From a virus, in the IMG/VR virus record IMGVR_UViG_3300032093_009701, positions 1-30,402 of that record: 30,402 nucleotides of DNA. One strand, 5' to 3'. Under the pieces are notes generated by a model. The model did not search any database, had not been told where the DNA came from, and saw nothing but the letters and a program-made list of their open reading frames with translations. Shown piece after piece: positions 20,846 to 28,894 of this stretch (position 1 is its first letter; each line of letters opens with the position of its first letter). A program made the position numbers and the translations under genes.

Positions 20846-21597
20846 GATATTGTTTTGATATTGATGGAACTCTTTGTTATACTCCAAACAAAGAAAATGG
20901 AAACCCCGATTATGAAAATGCTCAACCATTTTCGTTTATGGTTAAGCAAGTAAATCGTTTGTATGATGAAGGTAATTATATCATTATGCAAACTGCCAGA
21001 GGAAAGGGTTCTGGTATCGACCACACTAAACTAACTAAAAAACAACTTAGTGATTGGGGATTTAAGTACCATGAATTATTTCCAATGTTTTGTAAACCGA
21101 CTGCAGATATTTTTATTGATGATAAGGGAGTAAATGTTGAAGATTGGAAAAAGCAGCAACCTCTAAAAAGAGGTATTATTGCTGGAGCTTTTGATATAAT
21201 TCATCCTGGATATGTTAGAATGTTTAAAGATTCTAAAAAATATTGTAATCATTTAACAATAGCTCTTCACGTTGATCCGTCTTTAGAAAGAAAACATAAA
21301 CTTGAACCAGTCCATTCTATTGCTGAAAGAACAGAAATTTTATTGTCTATGAAAAACATAGATAGTGTGGTATATTATTCTGTTGAAGACGAATTTCATG
21401 ATTATCTTAAGAGCGGTAAATATCAGGTTAGATTTTTAGGAACAGATTATCAAGATGGTTCTTATTCTGGAAAAGAAATTAATATCGATATTATTTGGTT
21501 AGATAGACAATCTCATAATTATTCTTCAACCAAATTAAAAACACAAATTTATGAATCTATTTTAAATAAAAAAATACGGTATAAAGAATATGACTAA
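20842..21597 (+). CDS. Fused HAD phosphatase and cytidylyltransferase-fold nucleotidyltransferase
   Basis: 251 aa, two domains. Residues 1-105 are a minimal HAD phosphatase: FDIDGT (5-10), QTARG (T51), K85, and FIDD (91-94). Residues 110-235 are a nucleotidyltransferase of the TagD/HldE C-terminal type: GAFDIIHPGY (115-124), AERTEIL (161-167) and SSTKLK (228-233). The usual HxGH is HxGY here. In heptose pathways, phosphatase (GmhB) and nucleotidyltransferase (HldE-C or HddC) act in succession, so the fusion would channel heptose 1,7-bisphosphate to NDP-heptose. Start chosen at ATG 20842 because it overlaps the upstream TGA. Alternative: a TagD-like alditol-phosphate route. Confidence 0.85.
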   Translation: MRYCFDIDGTLCYTPNKENGNPDYENAQPFSFMVKQVNRLYDEGNYIIMQTARGKGSGIDHTKLTKKQLSDWGFKYHELFPMFCKPTADIFIDDKGVNVEDWKKQQPLKRGIIAGAFDIIHPGYVRMFKDSKKYCNHLTIALHVDPSLERKHKLEPVHSIAERTEILLSMKNIDSVVYYSVEDEFHDYLKSGKYQVRFLGTDYQDGSYSGKEINIDIIWLDRQSHNYSSTKLKTQIYESILNKKIRYKEYD

Positions 21598-22489
21598 ATG
21601 TTTGGTTACAGGGGCAGCAGGATTTATTGGATCCAATCTTGTTGATGAATTGGTTAGATCTGGATACGAAGTAATTGCAATTGATAATGAAAGTGCAGAG
21701 TCTAATGAAGAATTTTACTGGAATCGCAAATCTGAAAATTACAAATATGATATTTTAGATTATGAAAAAACAAGACCTCTTTATGACGGAGTTGATTACG
21801 TATTTCATTTAGCTGCGGAGTCGAGAATACAACCTGCAATTTTAAATCCCATTGAAGCAGTTACAAAAAATTGTGTTGGTACTTGTACAGTTCTTCAATG
21901 TTCTAGAGAGGCTGGGGTAAAAAAAGTTATTTACTCTTCAACTTCTTCTGGATATGGTTTTAATGAACCTCCTAATCATGAAGGACAACCCGACGACTGT
22001 TTGAATCCATATTCTGTATCTAAAGTTGCAGGTGAAAAACTCTGTTCAATGTATACAAAACTCTTTGGATTAAAAACCATAGTATTCCGATATTTTAATG
22101 TTTATGGAGAACGCTCTCCTATTAATGGACAATATGCTCCCGTTATTGGAATTTTCTTACGTCAACGTGCTGCTGGAGAATCATTAACCATAGTTGGTGA
22201 TGGTGAACAACGTAGAGATTTTACTCATGTTTCTGATGTTGTATCTGCAAATATTCTTGCCGCATTTAAAGATGTTGATTGTGAATACTATGGAGAAGTT
22301 TATAATGTTGGCAATAGTATTAACTATTCTATCAATGAAATTGCAAGTGCTATTTCTTCAAACAAAATTAACATTCCGCCAAGGATTGGTGAGGCGAGAA
22401 CTACTCTTGCAAATAATGGGAAATTGAAAACTGTTTTTGGATGGGATCCGAAAGTAAATTTAAAGGACTGGATTGATGGACAAAAATAA
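21590..22489 (+). CDS. NAD-dependent sugar-nucleotide epimerase (SDR)
   Basis: 299 aa. GAAGFIG (8-14) NAD site, FHLAAESRIQPAILNP, SSTSSGYG with YSVSK (catalytic Tyr/Lys), FRYFNVYGERSPINGQYAPVI and GDGEQRRDFTHVSDVV mark a GalE-like extended SDR. It could epimerise or dehydrate the NDP-heptose made just upstream, or act on UDP-sugars. It is 8 nt overlapped with the fused nucleotidyltransferase gene, supporting a shared pathway. Slightly short at the C-terminus. Confidence 0.87.
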   Translation: MTKCLVTGAAGFIGSNLVDELVRSGYEVIAIDNESAESNEEFYWNRKSENYKYDILDYEKTRPLYDGVDYVFHLAAESRIQPAILNPIEAVTKNCVGTCTVLQCSREAGVKKVIYSSTSSGYGFNEPPNHEGQPDDCLNPYSVSKVAGEKLCSMYTKLFGLKTIVFRYFNVYGERSPINGQYAPVIGIFLRQRAAGESLTIVGDGEQRRDFTHVSDVVSANILAAFKDVDCEYYGEVYNVGNSINYSINEIASAISSNKINIPPRIGEARTTLANNGKLKTVFGWDPKVNLKDWIDGQK

Positions 22490-23276
22490 ATCAACATACA
22501 AATTAAAAAATTTTGGTCCAATCTATTATTTGAATCTTGATGAGCAACCAGAAAGACGAAAATATATGGAAGACCAATTTCAATATTGGGAAATAGAAAA
22601 TTATACTAGAATATCTGCATACGATGGTCGTGAAGATGACTTAAGTGGTATTATTAAAGGAAAATATCCAGATATGATGTCTTCAAGTGAGATTGGATGT
22701 ACAACTTCTCACTTGAAGGCAATTAAGTATTGGATGGAAACCTCCGATAGTCCATATGCAATTATTATGGAAGATGACTGCAATTTAGATCTTGTAAAAT
22801 ACTGGAATTTTATTTGGCAGGATTTTTACTCTCATATTCCATATGATTGGGATGTGATTCAGTTGGCAATTATTTGTACTGGTGATATTCACGTTAAACT
22901 TCATAAAAGATTTGTAAATGATTTTTCTACAGCTTGTTACTTGATTACCAGACATCATGCAGAAAAACTTTTGAAGTTTCATGTTCGTGGTGATAAGTAT
23001 AAACTCGATAATGGAGTTAAACCACGTCCTGTTGCCGATGACTTGATTTATAATTCTGGAAATACCTATTCAATTCCTCTTCTTCTTTATAGGATTGAAT
23101 TGGGATCTAGTATTCATCCTGAACATATTGATGCTTTCCATAGAGGAAACCACAAGGCTCTTTCACAGTACTGGCAACAAAATGGCGCAAGTATTGATAT
23201 TAGAGATTATATGAATTATGATCCTTATTTGGGTCGGATAACAGAAAATTCTACTTTCCAACAACAAGACCCTTGA
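22476..23276 (+). CDS. GT25-family glycosyltransferase
   Basis: 266 aa from ATG 22476 (a TTG one codon earlier is possible). IYYLNLDEQPERRKYMEDQF is the N-terminal GT25 signature. SSEIGCTTSHLKAIKYW and YAIIMEDDCNL (EDD metal motif) are conserved in LPS and collagen-type GT25 enzymes. It is the last gene of the island; its end (TGA 23274-23276) overlaps the -35 box of the porin promoter. Confidence 0.87.
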   Translation: MDKNKSTYKLKNFGPIYYLNLDEQPERRKYMEDQFQYWEIENYTRISAYDGREDDLSGIIKGKYPDMMSSSEIGCTTSHLKAIKYWMETSDSPYAIIMEDDCNLDLVKYWNFIWQDFYSHIPYDWDVIQLAIICTGDIHVKLHKRFVNDFSTACYLITRHHAEKLLKFHVRGDKYKLDNGVKPRPVADDLIYNSGNTYSIPLLLYRIELGSSIHPEHIDAFHRGNHKALSQYWQQNGASIDIRDYMNYDPYLGRITENSTFQQQDP

Positions 23277-23301
23277 CAGAATCTTAAGTATCTACTACAC
23301 T
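23273..23301 (+). promoter_or_regulatory. Sigma70-like promoter of the porin gene, with palindrome
   Basis: TTGACA (23273-23278), 17-bp spacer, TACACT (23296-23301). A perfect 9-bp inverted repeat TCTTAAGTA (23282-23290) / TACTTAAGA (23309-23317) encloses the -10 box and start region. CTAAATAA (23300-23307) also resembles a late core. The mRNA leader would be about 60 nt. Confidence 0.7.
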
Positions 23302-23370
23302 AAATAAGTACTTAAGAATACTGTTGTAATTCTTAACAATCTAAATGTCGTTTAGTACTAAAACACTTTT

Positions 23371-24837
23371 ATGAAACTCAAACAACTGATGCTTGCACCT
23401 GTTGCTATGGGAATGGTTGCTCCTGTTGCTGCGAATGCCGCAGATCTGAATATGACAGCAGTCAACCAATATTCCTCAGAACAGGTTACAAGCGTCACTC
23501 AATTCTCAGATGTCCGTCCTACTGATTGGGCATACCAAGCACTCAGCAACCTTGTAGAGCGTTATGGTTGCGTTGCTGGTTATCCTAATGGAACCTTTGG
23601 TGGTGGTCGTGCAATGACCCGCTATGAGGCAGCAGCATTGCTCAACGCTTGCCTGGATCGTGTGACTGAAGTTACTGATGAACTCAAGCGTCTGCAGGCA
23701 GAGTTTGCTCAAGAACTCGCTGTTCTTCGTGGCCGTGTAGATAAACTGGAAGCACAGGTTACCACTCTTGAAGCACAACAGTTCTCCACCACAACTAAAC
23801 TGCGTGGTGAAGCAAACTTTGTTCTTGGTGGCGTAGATAATTACCAAACCAAGGATGGCGACATCACTCACACTGCATTTAACTATGATCTGCGTTTGAA
23901 TCTGGACACTTCTTTCACTGGTAAGGATCTTCTCAAGACCCGTCTGCGTTCTTCTAACTTCAGCAGCAATCCTTTCGGTTCCAGTTCTTCAATCTTTAAA
24001 CTGGATAAAGCAGACAACACTGTTAGTGAAGTTGGCAACAACGTAGTTATTGACCGTCTGTATTATCAGTTCCCTGTGTTCAACGGTAGCACCACCCTGA
24101 CCGCTGGTGCTCTGGTTCGTAACACTGAAATGGCTTGGATTCCTACTGCTTATAAGTCAAACATTCTTGACTTCTTCCAAGTAGCAGGTGCTCCTGGTGT
24201 TTATAACAAGGCAACTGGTTCAGGTTTTGGTGTTCAGTATGGTAAGAAAGGTCTTGTTGCTGGTGTAAACTATGTGGCACAGAATGGTGCTGATAGTTCT
24301 ACTGGTGAGTTTGACAAGTCTGGTGCTCTTAATACCTTGGCACAAGTTGGTTATCGTGGTACTAACTGGGGTGCTGCTTTTGGTTATCGTTATGGTACTG
24401 AAGGTACTCGTGTCCGCACTTATAACGGTCTGAACGGTGCTTCTGGTGCTCTGGTTCCTGGTCAAACCTCTAATGGTTATGCCATCAACGCATATTGGCA
24501 ACCCACTCAATCTGGTTGGGTTCCCTCTATCTCTGGTGGTTATGGTTGGAACACTGTAAGTGGTACTCCTAGTGATGCTACGAACAGTCAATCCTGGTTT
24601 GCTGGTTTGACTTGGGATGATGTGTTTGTTGATGGTAACTCTGCTGGTGTTGCTATCGGTCAGGCACCTACTGGAGAAGATCTTGAAAAGGCAACTATGC
24701 TTGAGATCTTCTACAAGTATCAAGTATCTGATAACATCAGCGTCACTCCTGCTATCATCTACGGAAGTGACAATCAGCGCCTTGCTGATAACTCCTCTAA
24801 TTGGGGTGGCGTAATTCAGACAACTTTCAAGTTCTGA
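23371..24837 (+). CDS. SLH/OprB-type cyanobacterial outer-membrane porin
   Basis: 488 aa. Residues 1-23 form a Sec signal peptide with cleavage after ANA. An SLH domain follows (FSDVRPTDWAYQALSNL... about 45-95; in cyanobacteria it anchors to peptidoglycan-linked glycan). A coiled coil spans about 97-135, then a beta-barrel to the C-terminus, ending with the outer-membrane motif TTFKF. This is the SomA/Som porin architecture of marine Synechococcus. Full length with all domains, so probably functional. Codons look richer in G/C than the glycan island, suggesting acquisition from a host. It could keep nutrient uptake going during infection or change the surface seen by other phages. Confidence 0.92.
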   Translation: MKLKQLMLAPVAMGMVAPVAANAADLNMTAVNQYSSEQVTSVTQFSDVRPTDWAYQALSNLVERYGCVAGYPNGTFGGGRAMTRYEAAALLNACLDRVTEVTDELKRLQAEFAQELAVLRGRVDKLEAQVTTLEAQQFSTTTKLRGEANFVLGGVDNYQTKDGDITHTAFNYDLRLNLDTSFTGKDLLKTRLRSSNFSSNPFGSSSSIFKLDKADNTVSEVGNNVVIDRLYYQFPVFNGSTTLTAGALVRNTEMAWIPTAYKSNILDFFQVAGAPGVYNKATGSGFGVQYGKKGLVAGVNYVAQNGADSSTGEFDKSGALNTLAQVGYRGTNWGAAFGYRYGTEGTRVRTYNGLNGASGALVPGQTSNGYAINAYWQPTQSGWVPSISGGYGWNTVSGTPSDATNSQSWFAGLTWDDVFVDGNSAGVAIGQAPTGEDLEKATMLEIFYKYQVSDNISVTPAIIYGSDNQRLADNSSNWGGVIQTTFKF

Positions 24838-26148
<1,311 letters not shown>

Positions 26149-26150
26149 AC

Positions 26151-26195
26151 CTTAACCAAATCTTAGTGGACTTTAAGATTGTCTTCCAGTATCAT
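26151..26195 (+). promoter_or_regulatory. Pho box and promoter of pstS
   Basis: Three 11-bp-phased repeats, CTTAACCA (26151), CTTAGTGG (26162) and TTAAGATT (26173), fit the cyanobacterial PhoB box (YTTAAYYW-type direct repeats). TATCAT (26190-26195) follows at the right distance for a -10, with no -35 consensus, as in PhoB-activated promoters. Host PhoBR would switch on phage pstS under phosphate stress. Confidence 0.72.
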
Positions 26196-26230
26196 TACTT
26201 ATGAAGTCAATTCACTTCTAAAAACTTTTT

Positions 26231-27193
26231 ATGAAATTCAAAAACTTTATTGCTGTTGGTCTGGTTGCTGCTCCTGTTGCTGCTCTTGCTGGACCTGCTT
26301 TGAATGGTGCAGGTGCCACCTTCCCCGCACCCATTTATCAACGATGGTTCCAAGATTATGCACGAACTTCTGGGAGTAGGGTTAATTATCAGTCCGTTGG
26401 TTCTGGTGCTGGTGTTCGTCAATTCATTGCGGGCACAGTTGACTTCGGAGCAAGTGACGAACCAATCTCCGCAGCGGATGCCGCCAAAGTAAAGCGTGGT
26501 GTTGTTCAAATCCCTATGGTGGGTGGAACGATTGATGTTGCTTATAACAAACCTGGTTGTACTCTGAAACTTACTCAGAAGCAAACTGTAGATATCTTTG
26601 CTGGTCGGATTAAGAACTGGAACCAAGTTGGATGTGCTGCTGGTCCTATCACTCCTGTGTATCGTTCTGATGGTTCTGGAACCACTTACGCATTCACTAA
26701 CTCTCTTGATGCTTTTGGTGGATGGGGTCCAGGTGTAGGTAAGGCAGTTAAATGGCCTACTGGTGTTGGTGCAAAAGGCAACGAAGGTGTTTCTGGTCGC
26801 ATCCGTCAAACCCCTGGTTCTATCGGTTATGTGAATACTGGATTTGTTAAAGCAAATAAAATTCAGGCAGCAGCAATTCAAAACAAGGCAGGTAAGTTTG
26901 TTCTTCCTACCGCTACATCTGGTGCTGCCGCTCTGAATAATATCAAACTTGATGCTAATCTTGCTGGCGAAAATCCAAATCCTCCTGGTGCAAATGCATA
27001 TCCTATTTCTACTTTGACTTGGGTTCTTGCATATCGTACTGGTAATGGTGCTAAGGCATATGATATTCGTAATGCTTTGAACTATGCTCTGAGCTCTAAG
27101 GCACAATCTATTGCTGATGACCTTGGATATGTCCCTCTTTCTGGTTCTATTCTGAACCGTTCAAGACTTGCTGTTGGTCGCATTGGTCAGTAA
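26231..27193 (+). CDS. pstS: Periplasmic phosphate-binding protein PstS
   Basis: 320 aa. The signal peptide is residues 1-20 (cleavage after AALA). The mature protein starts with GAGATFPAPIYQRW, the standard PstS opening. GSGAGVRQFIAGTVDFGASDEP and RSDGSGTTYAFT form the phosphate site. It binds phosphate for the host Pst ABC transporter; no transporter genes are here, so it would dock to host PstCAB. pstS is a well-known cyanophage host-derived gene. A terminator follows. Confidence 0.95.
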   Translation: MKFKNFIAVGLVAAPVAALAGPALNGAGATFPAPIYQRWFQDYARTSGSRVNYQSVGSGAGVRQFIAGTVDFGASDEPISAADAAKVKRGVVQIPMVGGTIDVAYNKPGCTLKLTQKQTVDIFAGRIKNWNQVGCAAGPITPVYRSDGSGTTYAFTNSLDAFGGWGPGVGKAVKWPTGVGAKGNEGVSGRIRQTPGSIGYVNTGFVKANKIQAAAIQNKAGKFVLPTATSGAAALNNIKLDANLAGENPNPPGANAYPISTLTWVLAYRTGNGAKAYDIRNALNYALSSKAQSIADDLGYVPLSGSILNRSRLAVGRIGQ

Positions 27194-27224
27194 ATCCTGA
27201 CAAAATTAGGTATAAATGACTACG

Positions 27225-27250
27225 AGAGGGGCTTGACCCCTCTTTATTTT
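27225..27250 (+). terminator. Terminator after pstS, overlapping the hli promoter
   Basis: Stem AGAGGGG (27225-27231) / CCCCTCT (27237-27243) with a CTTGA loop and a T-rich tail. The loop and descending arm also form the -35 box of the next promoter. Confidence 0.85.
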
Positions 27251-27261
27251 TCCTATATAAT
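27233..27261 (+). promoter_or_regulatory. Sigma70-like promoter of hli
   Basis: TTGACC (27233-27238), 17-bp spacer, perfect TATAAT (27256-27261); expected start about 10 nt before the first hli ATG. It is nested in the pstS terminator. Confidence 0.78.
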
Positions 27262-27277
27262 TGTGTAACAATTCTTA

Positions 27278-27499
27278 ATGAATCTAAAAATGACTGTAAC
27301 AAAAAACGAATTTGGTCAAATGAACATGTTCGCTAAAGAACCTGCTATGTATATGACCAAAGAAGACCTTGAGCGTTATGGTATTGAACCCTATGCTGAG
27401 AAAGCGGAGAAAATGAATGGACGCTGGGCTATGGTCGGCATTGTTGCTGGCGCTATTTCTTATGCTCTCACTGGGCACCTCTTCTTTGGAGTAGTTTGA
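27278..27499 (+). CDS. hli: High-light-inducible protein
   Basis: 73 aa from ATG 27278; an internal ATG at 27290 gives 69 aa and leaves a longer leader, and no Shine-Dalgarno decides. The chlorophyll-binding helix is AEKMNGRWAMVGIVAGAISYALTG (about 42-65), with the ExxNGR/AM motif. Hli proteins bind chlorophyll and carotenoid and protect or help assemble photosystems in thylakoids. They are standard cyanophage auxiliary genes. The N-terminus is a phage-type extension. Confidence 0.93.
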   Translation: MNLKMTVTKNEFGQMNMFAKEPAMYMTKEDLERYGIEPYAEKAEKMNGRWAMVGIVAGAISYALTGHLFFGVV

Positions 27500-27502
27500 G
27501 AC

Positions 27503-27531
27503 TTGACAATGACTTCAACTATCTTTACAAT
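27503..27531 (+). promoter_or_regulatory. Sigma70-like promoter overlapping a small ORF
   Basis: TTGACA (27503-27508), 17-bp spacer, TACAAT (27526-27531). An 8-bp direct repeat ACAATGAC lies at 27506-27513 and 27527-27534, 21 bp apart. Transcription from it would start inside the 28-aa ORF and serve ferredoxin and the genes after it. Confidence 0.6.
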
Positions 27532-27595
27532 GACCTCAGTTGCCTTCTTCGTTCTGTTGGCAGCATCCGTAGAAAAACTTTGTGAGACTTACTAA
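27509..27595 (+). CDS. 28-aa single-span membrane peptide
   Basis: Reads from ATG 27509 to TAA 27593-27595, which overlaps the ATG of ferredoxin (TAATG). The peptide has a Thr/Ser-rich start and one hydrophobic helix ([15 protein letters not shown]), the size range of the small photosystem or cytochrome subunits. I cannot match it to a named one. Placement between hli and petF suggests a thylakoid role, but the function is unknown. Confidence 0.5.
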   Translation: MTSTIFTMTSVAFFVLLAASVEKLCETY

Positions 27596-27888
27596 TGACC
27601 GTTTTTAATGTAACTCTTCAATCCCCTGATGGCACCGAAACTACTATCGAGTGTGCTGATGGCCAATATATTTTGGAAGCAGCAGAAGAGGCAGGTGTTG
27701 ACCTCCCTTCATCGTGTAAGGCAGGTGCTTGCTCTGCTTGCGCTGGAAAACTCATCTCTGGCACCGTTGATAATGAAGAACAATCGTTCCTTGATGATGA
27801 CCAACAAGCAGAAGGTTGGGTTCTCACTTGCGTTGCTTATCCCACCAGTGATTGTGTAATTCTTACTGAACAGGAAGAAAACCTGTGA
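27595..27888 (+). CDS. petF: Plant-type [2Fe-2S] ferredoxin
   Basis: 97 aa. Cluster ligands are Cys41, Cys46, Cys49 (CKAGACSAC) and Cys79 (VLTCVAYP), exactly the plant-type pattern. It is acidic, as expected for docking to FNR and other partners. It carries electrons from photosystem I to NADP reduction, bilin reductases and other sinks. Cyanophage ferredoxins are known. Coupled to the 28-aa peptide upstream. Confidence 0.95.
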   Translation: MTVFNVTLQSPDGTETTIECADGQYILEAAEEAGVDLPSSCKAGACSACAGKLISGTVDNEEQSFLDDDQQAEGWVLTCVAYPTSDCVILTEQEENL

Positions 27889-27917
27889 TTGGTAACCTTG
27901 AACCAGAGGAGCAAGTT

Positions 27918-28196
27918 ATGGGCAATCCTGGAATGCTTGGGCAATTCGCAATTGCTCTTGAAACTCTTGGATGGGATAAAGATGATGATATTTCAGTTGA
28001 AATTGGTGGTGTAGCAGTCACAGGAACTGCTACTAGTCCAAATGCAAATCCAAAATGGGCAAAACCATTTGGAACAGTATCTTATCAGAACGATGCTTTC
28101 ATCGTAATTAAAAACAAGTCAAGGAACCCAGTTGTTCCTTCACGACCAAATCCTGAACTCAAACAACGACACCCTTATCAAGGAGAAAACAAATGA
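27918..28196 (+). CDS. Conserved-type phage protein of unknown function
   Basis: 92 aa from ATG 27918, chosen because AGAGGAG (27905-27911) lies 6 nt upstream; a GTG at 27885 would overlap ferredoxin by 4 nt. The sequence has an acidic segment (WDKDDDISVEIGG) and a basic, Pro-rich tail (NPVVPSRPNPELKQRHPY). No membrane span and no recognised domain. Its stop overlaps the ATG of the short hli, so it belongs to the photosynthesis-linked unit. Confidence 0.72.
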   Translation: MGNPGMLGQFAIALETLGWDKDDDISVEIGGVAVTGTATSPNANPKWAKPFGTVSYQNDAFIVIKNKSRNPVVPSRPNPELKQRHPYQGENK

Positions 28197-28312
28197 AAAA
28201 TCTTTTTAACGAGCGCAGTGAGCGTATTAATGGTTGGTTCGCAATGATTGGTTTCGTTGCAGCCGTTGGTTCTTACCTTATTACTGGTCAAATTATTCCT
28301 GGCGTGTTCTGA
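28193..28312 (+). CDS. hli: Short high-light-inducible protein
   Basis: 39 aa, nearly only the chlorophyll-binding helix: ERSERINGWFAMIGFVAAVG followed by SYLITGQIIPG. ERxNGxFAMIGF is the core Hli motif, with Trp in place of the usual Arg after NG. AAGGAG lies about 7 nt before the ATG at 28193. The ATG overlaps the upstream stop. It is a second, smaller Hli distinct from that at 27278. Confidence 0.9.
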   Translation: MKNLFNERSERINGWFAMIGFVAAVGSYLITGQIIPGVF

Positions 28313-28323
28313 TGGAGGTTTCT

Positions 28324-28827
28324 ATGAGAGCAGAAGGATATGAAATTCCTAATGTAGAATTTATTTTTCGTGAGAACAGTGAATTTGTAACTCGCACTTC
28401 TAAAGAACTTTTCGATGGAAAACGTGTGGTCTTGTTTAGTCTGCCTGGTGCTTTCACTCCTACTTGCAGTGCCTATCAGCTTCCTGGATTCGAAGAGAAA
28501 TACGACGACTTTATTGGTAGTGGCATCGACGATATTTACTGCATCTCTGTTAATGATGGGTTTGTGATGAATGCCTGGGCGAAAGGTCAAGGTATTGAGA
28601 AAGTAAAACTTATTCCAGACGGTAATGCATATTTTACTCGATCTATGGGAATGCTTGTAACTAAGTCTAATCTTGGTTTTGGAGATCGTTCTTGGCGTTA
28701 TGCTGCTGTGGTGAATGATGGAATTATTGAAAAGTTATTTGTAGAAGCAGGAAAACGGGATAATGCGGATACTGACCCATATGAGGTTACTAATCCAGAA
28801 ACTATTCTTTCTTATCTGAAAAGTTAA
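28324..28827 (+). CDS. Peroxiredoxin (Prx5 type)
   Basis: 167 aa from ATG 28324, set by the GGAGG at 28314-28318; an upstream ATG at 28312 has no such site. PGAFTPTCS (41-49) holds the peroxidatic Cys48 and Thr45, and SWRYAAVV carries the conserved Arg. KYDDFIGSGIDDIYCISVNDGFVMNAWAKGQ is the Prx5 family core. It reduces hydrogen peroxide and organic peroxides using thioredoxin, glutaredoxin or glutathione, and would limit photo-oxidative damage. A terminator follows. Confidence 0.92.
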   Translation: MRAEGYEIPNVEFIFRENSEFVTRTSKELFDGKRVVLFSLPGAFTPTCSAYQLPGFEEKYDDFIGSGIDDIYCISVNDGFVMNAWAKGQGIEKVKLIPDGNAYFTRSMGMLVTKSNLGFGDRSWRYAAVVNDGIIEKLFVEAGKRDNADTDPYEVTNPETILSYLKS

Positions 28828-28837
28828 ATAATAAATT

Positions 28838-28862
28838 AGAGGGTGTAACAACCCTCTTTTTT
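28838..28862 (+). terminator. Rho-independent terminator after peroxiredoxin
   Basis: Stem AGAGGGT (28838-28844) / ACCCTCT (28851-28857), 6-nt loop, then five T. It closes the hli/ferredoxin/peroxiredoxin unit. Confidence 0.88.
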
Positions 28863-28870
28863 AATAAATA
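28863..28870 (+). promoter_or_regulatory. Late-promoter-like element
   Basis: AATAAATA, one mismatch from the T4 late core, 24 bp before the C39-like gene. Late expression would suit lysis genes. Confidence 0.4.
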
Positions 28871-28894
28871 AATTGCAGGGTTGGATAAAATAAA

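Noticed and set aside
26207-27106. A 299-codon minus-strand ORF opposite pstS
   Set aside because: PstS motifs and signal peptide are clear on the plus strand; the opposite frame is Ser/Thr/Arg/Ile-rich shadow sequence.
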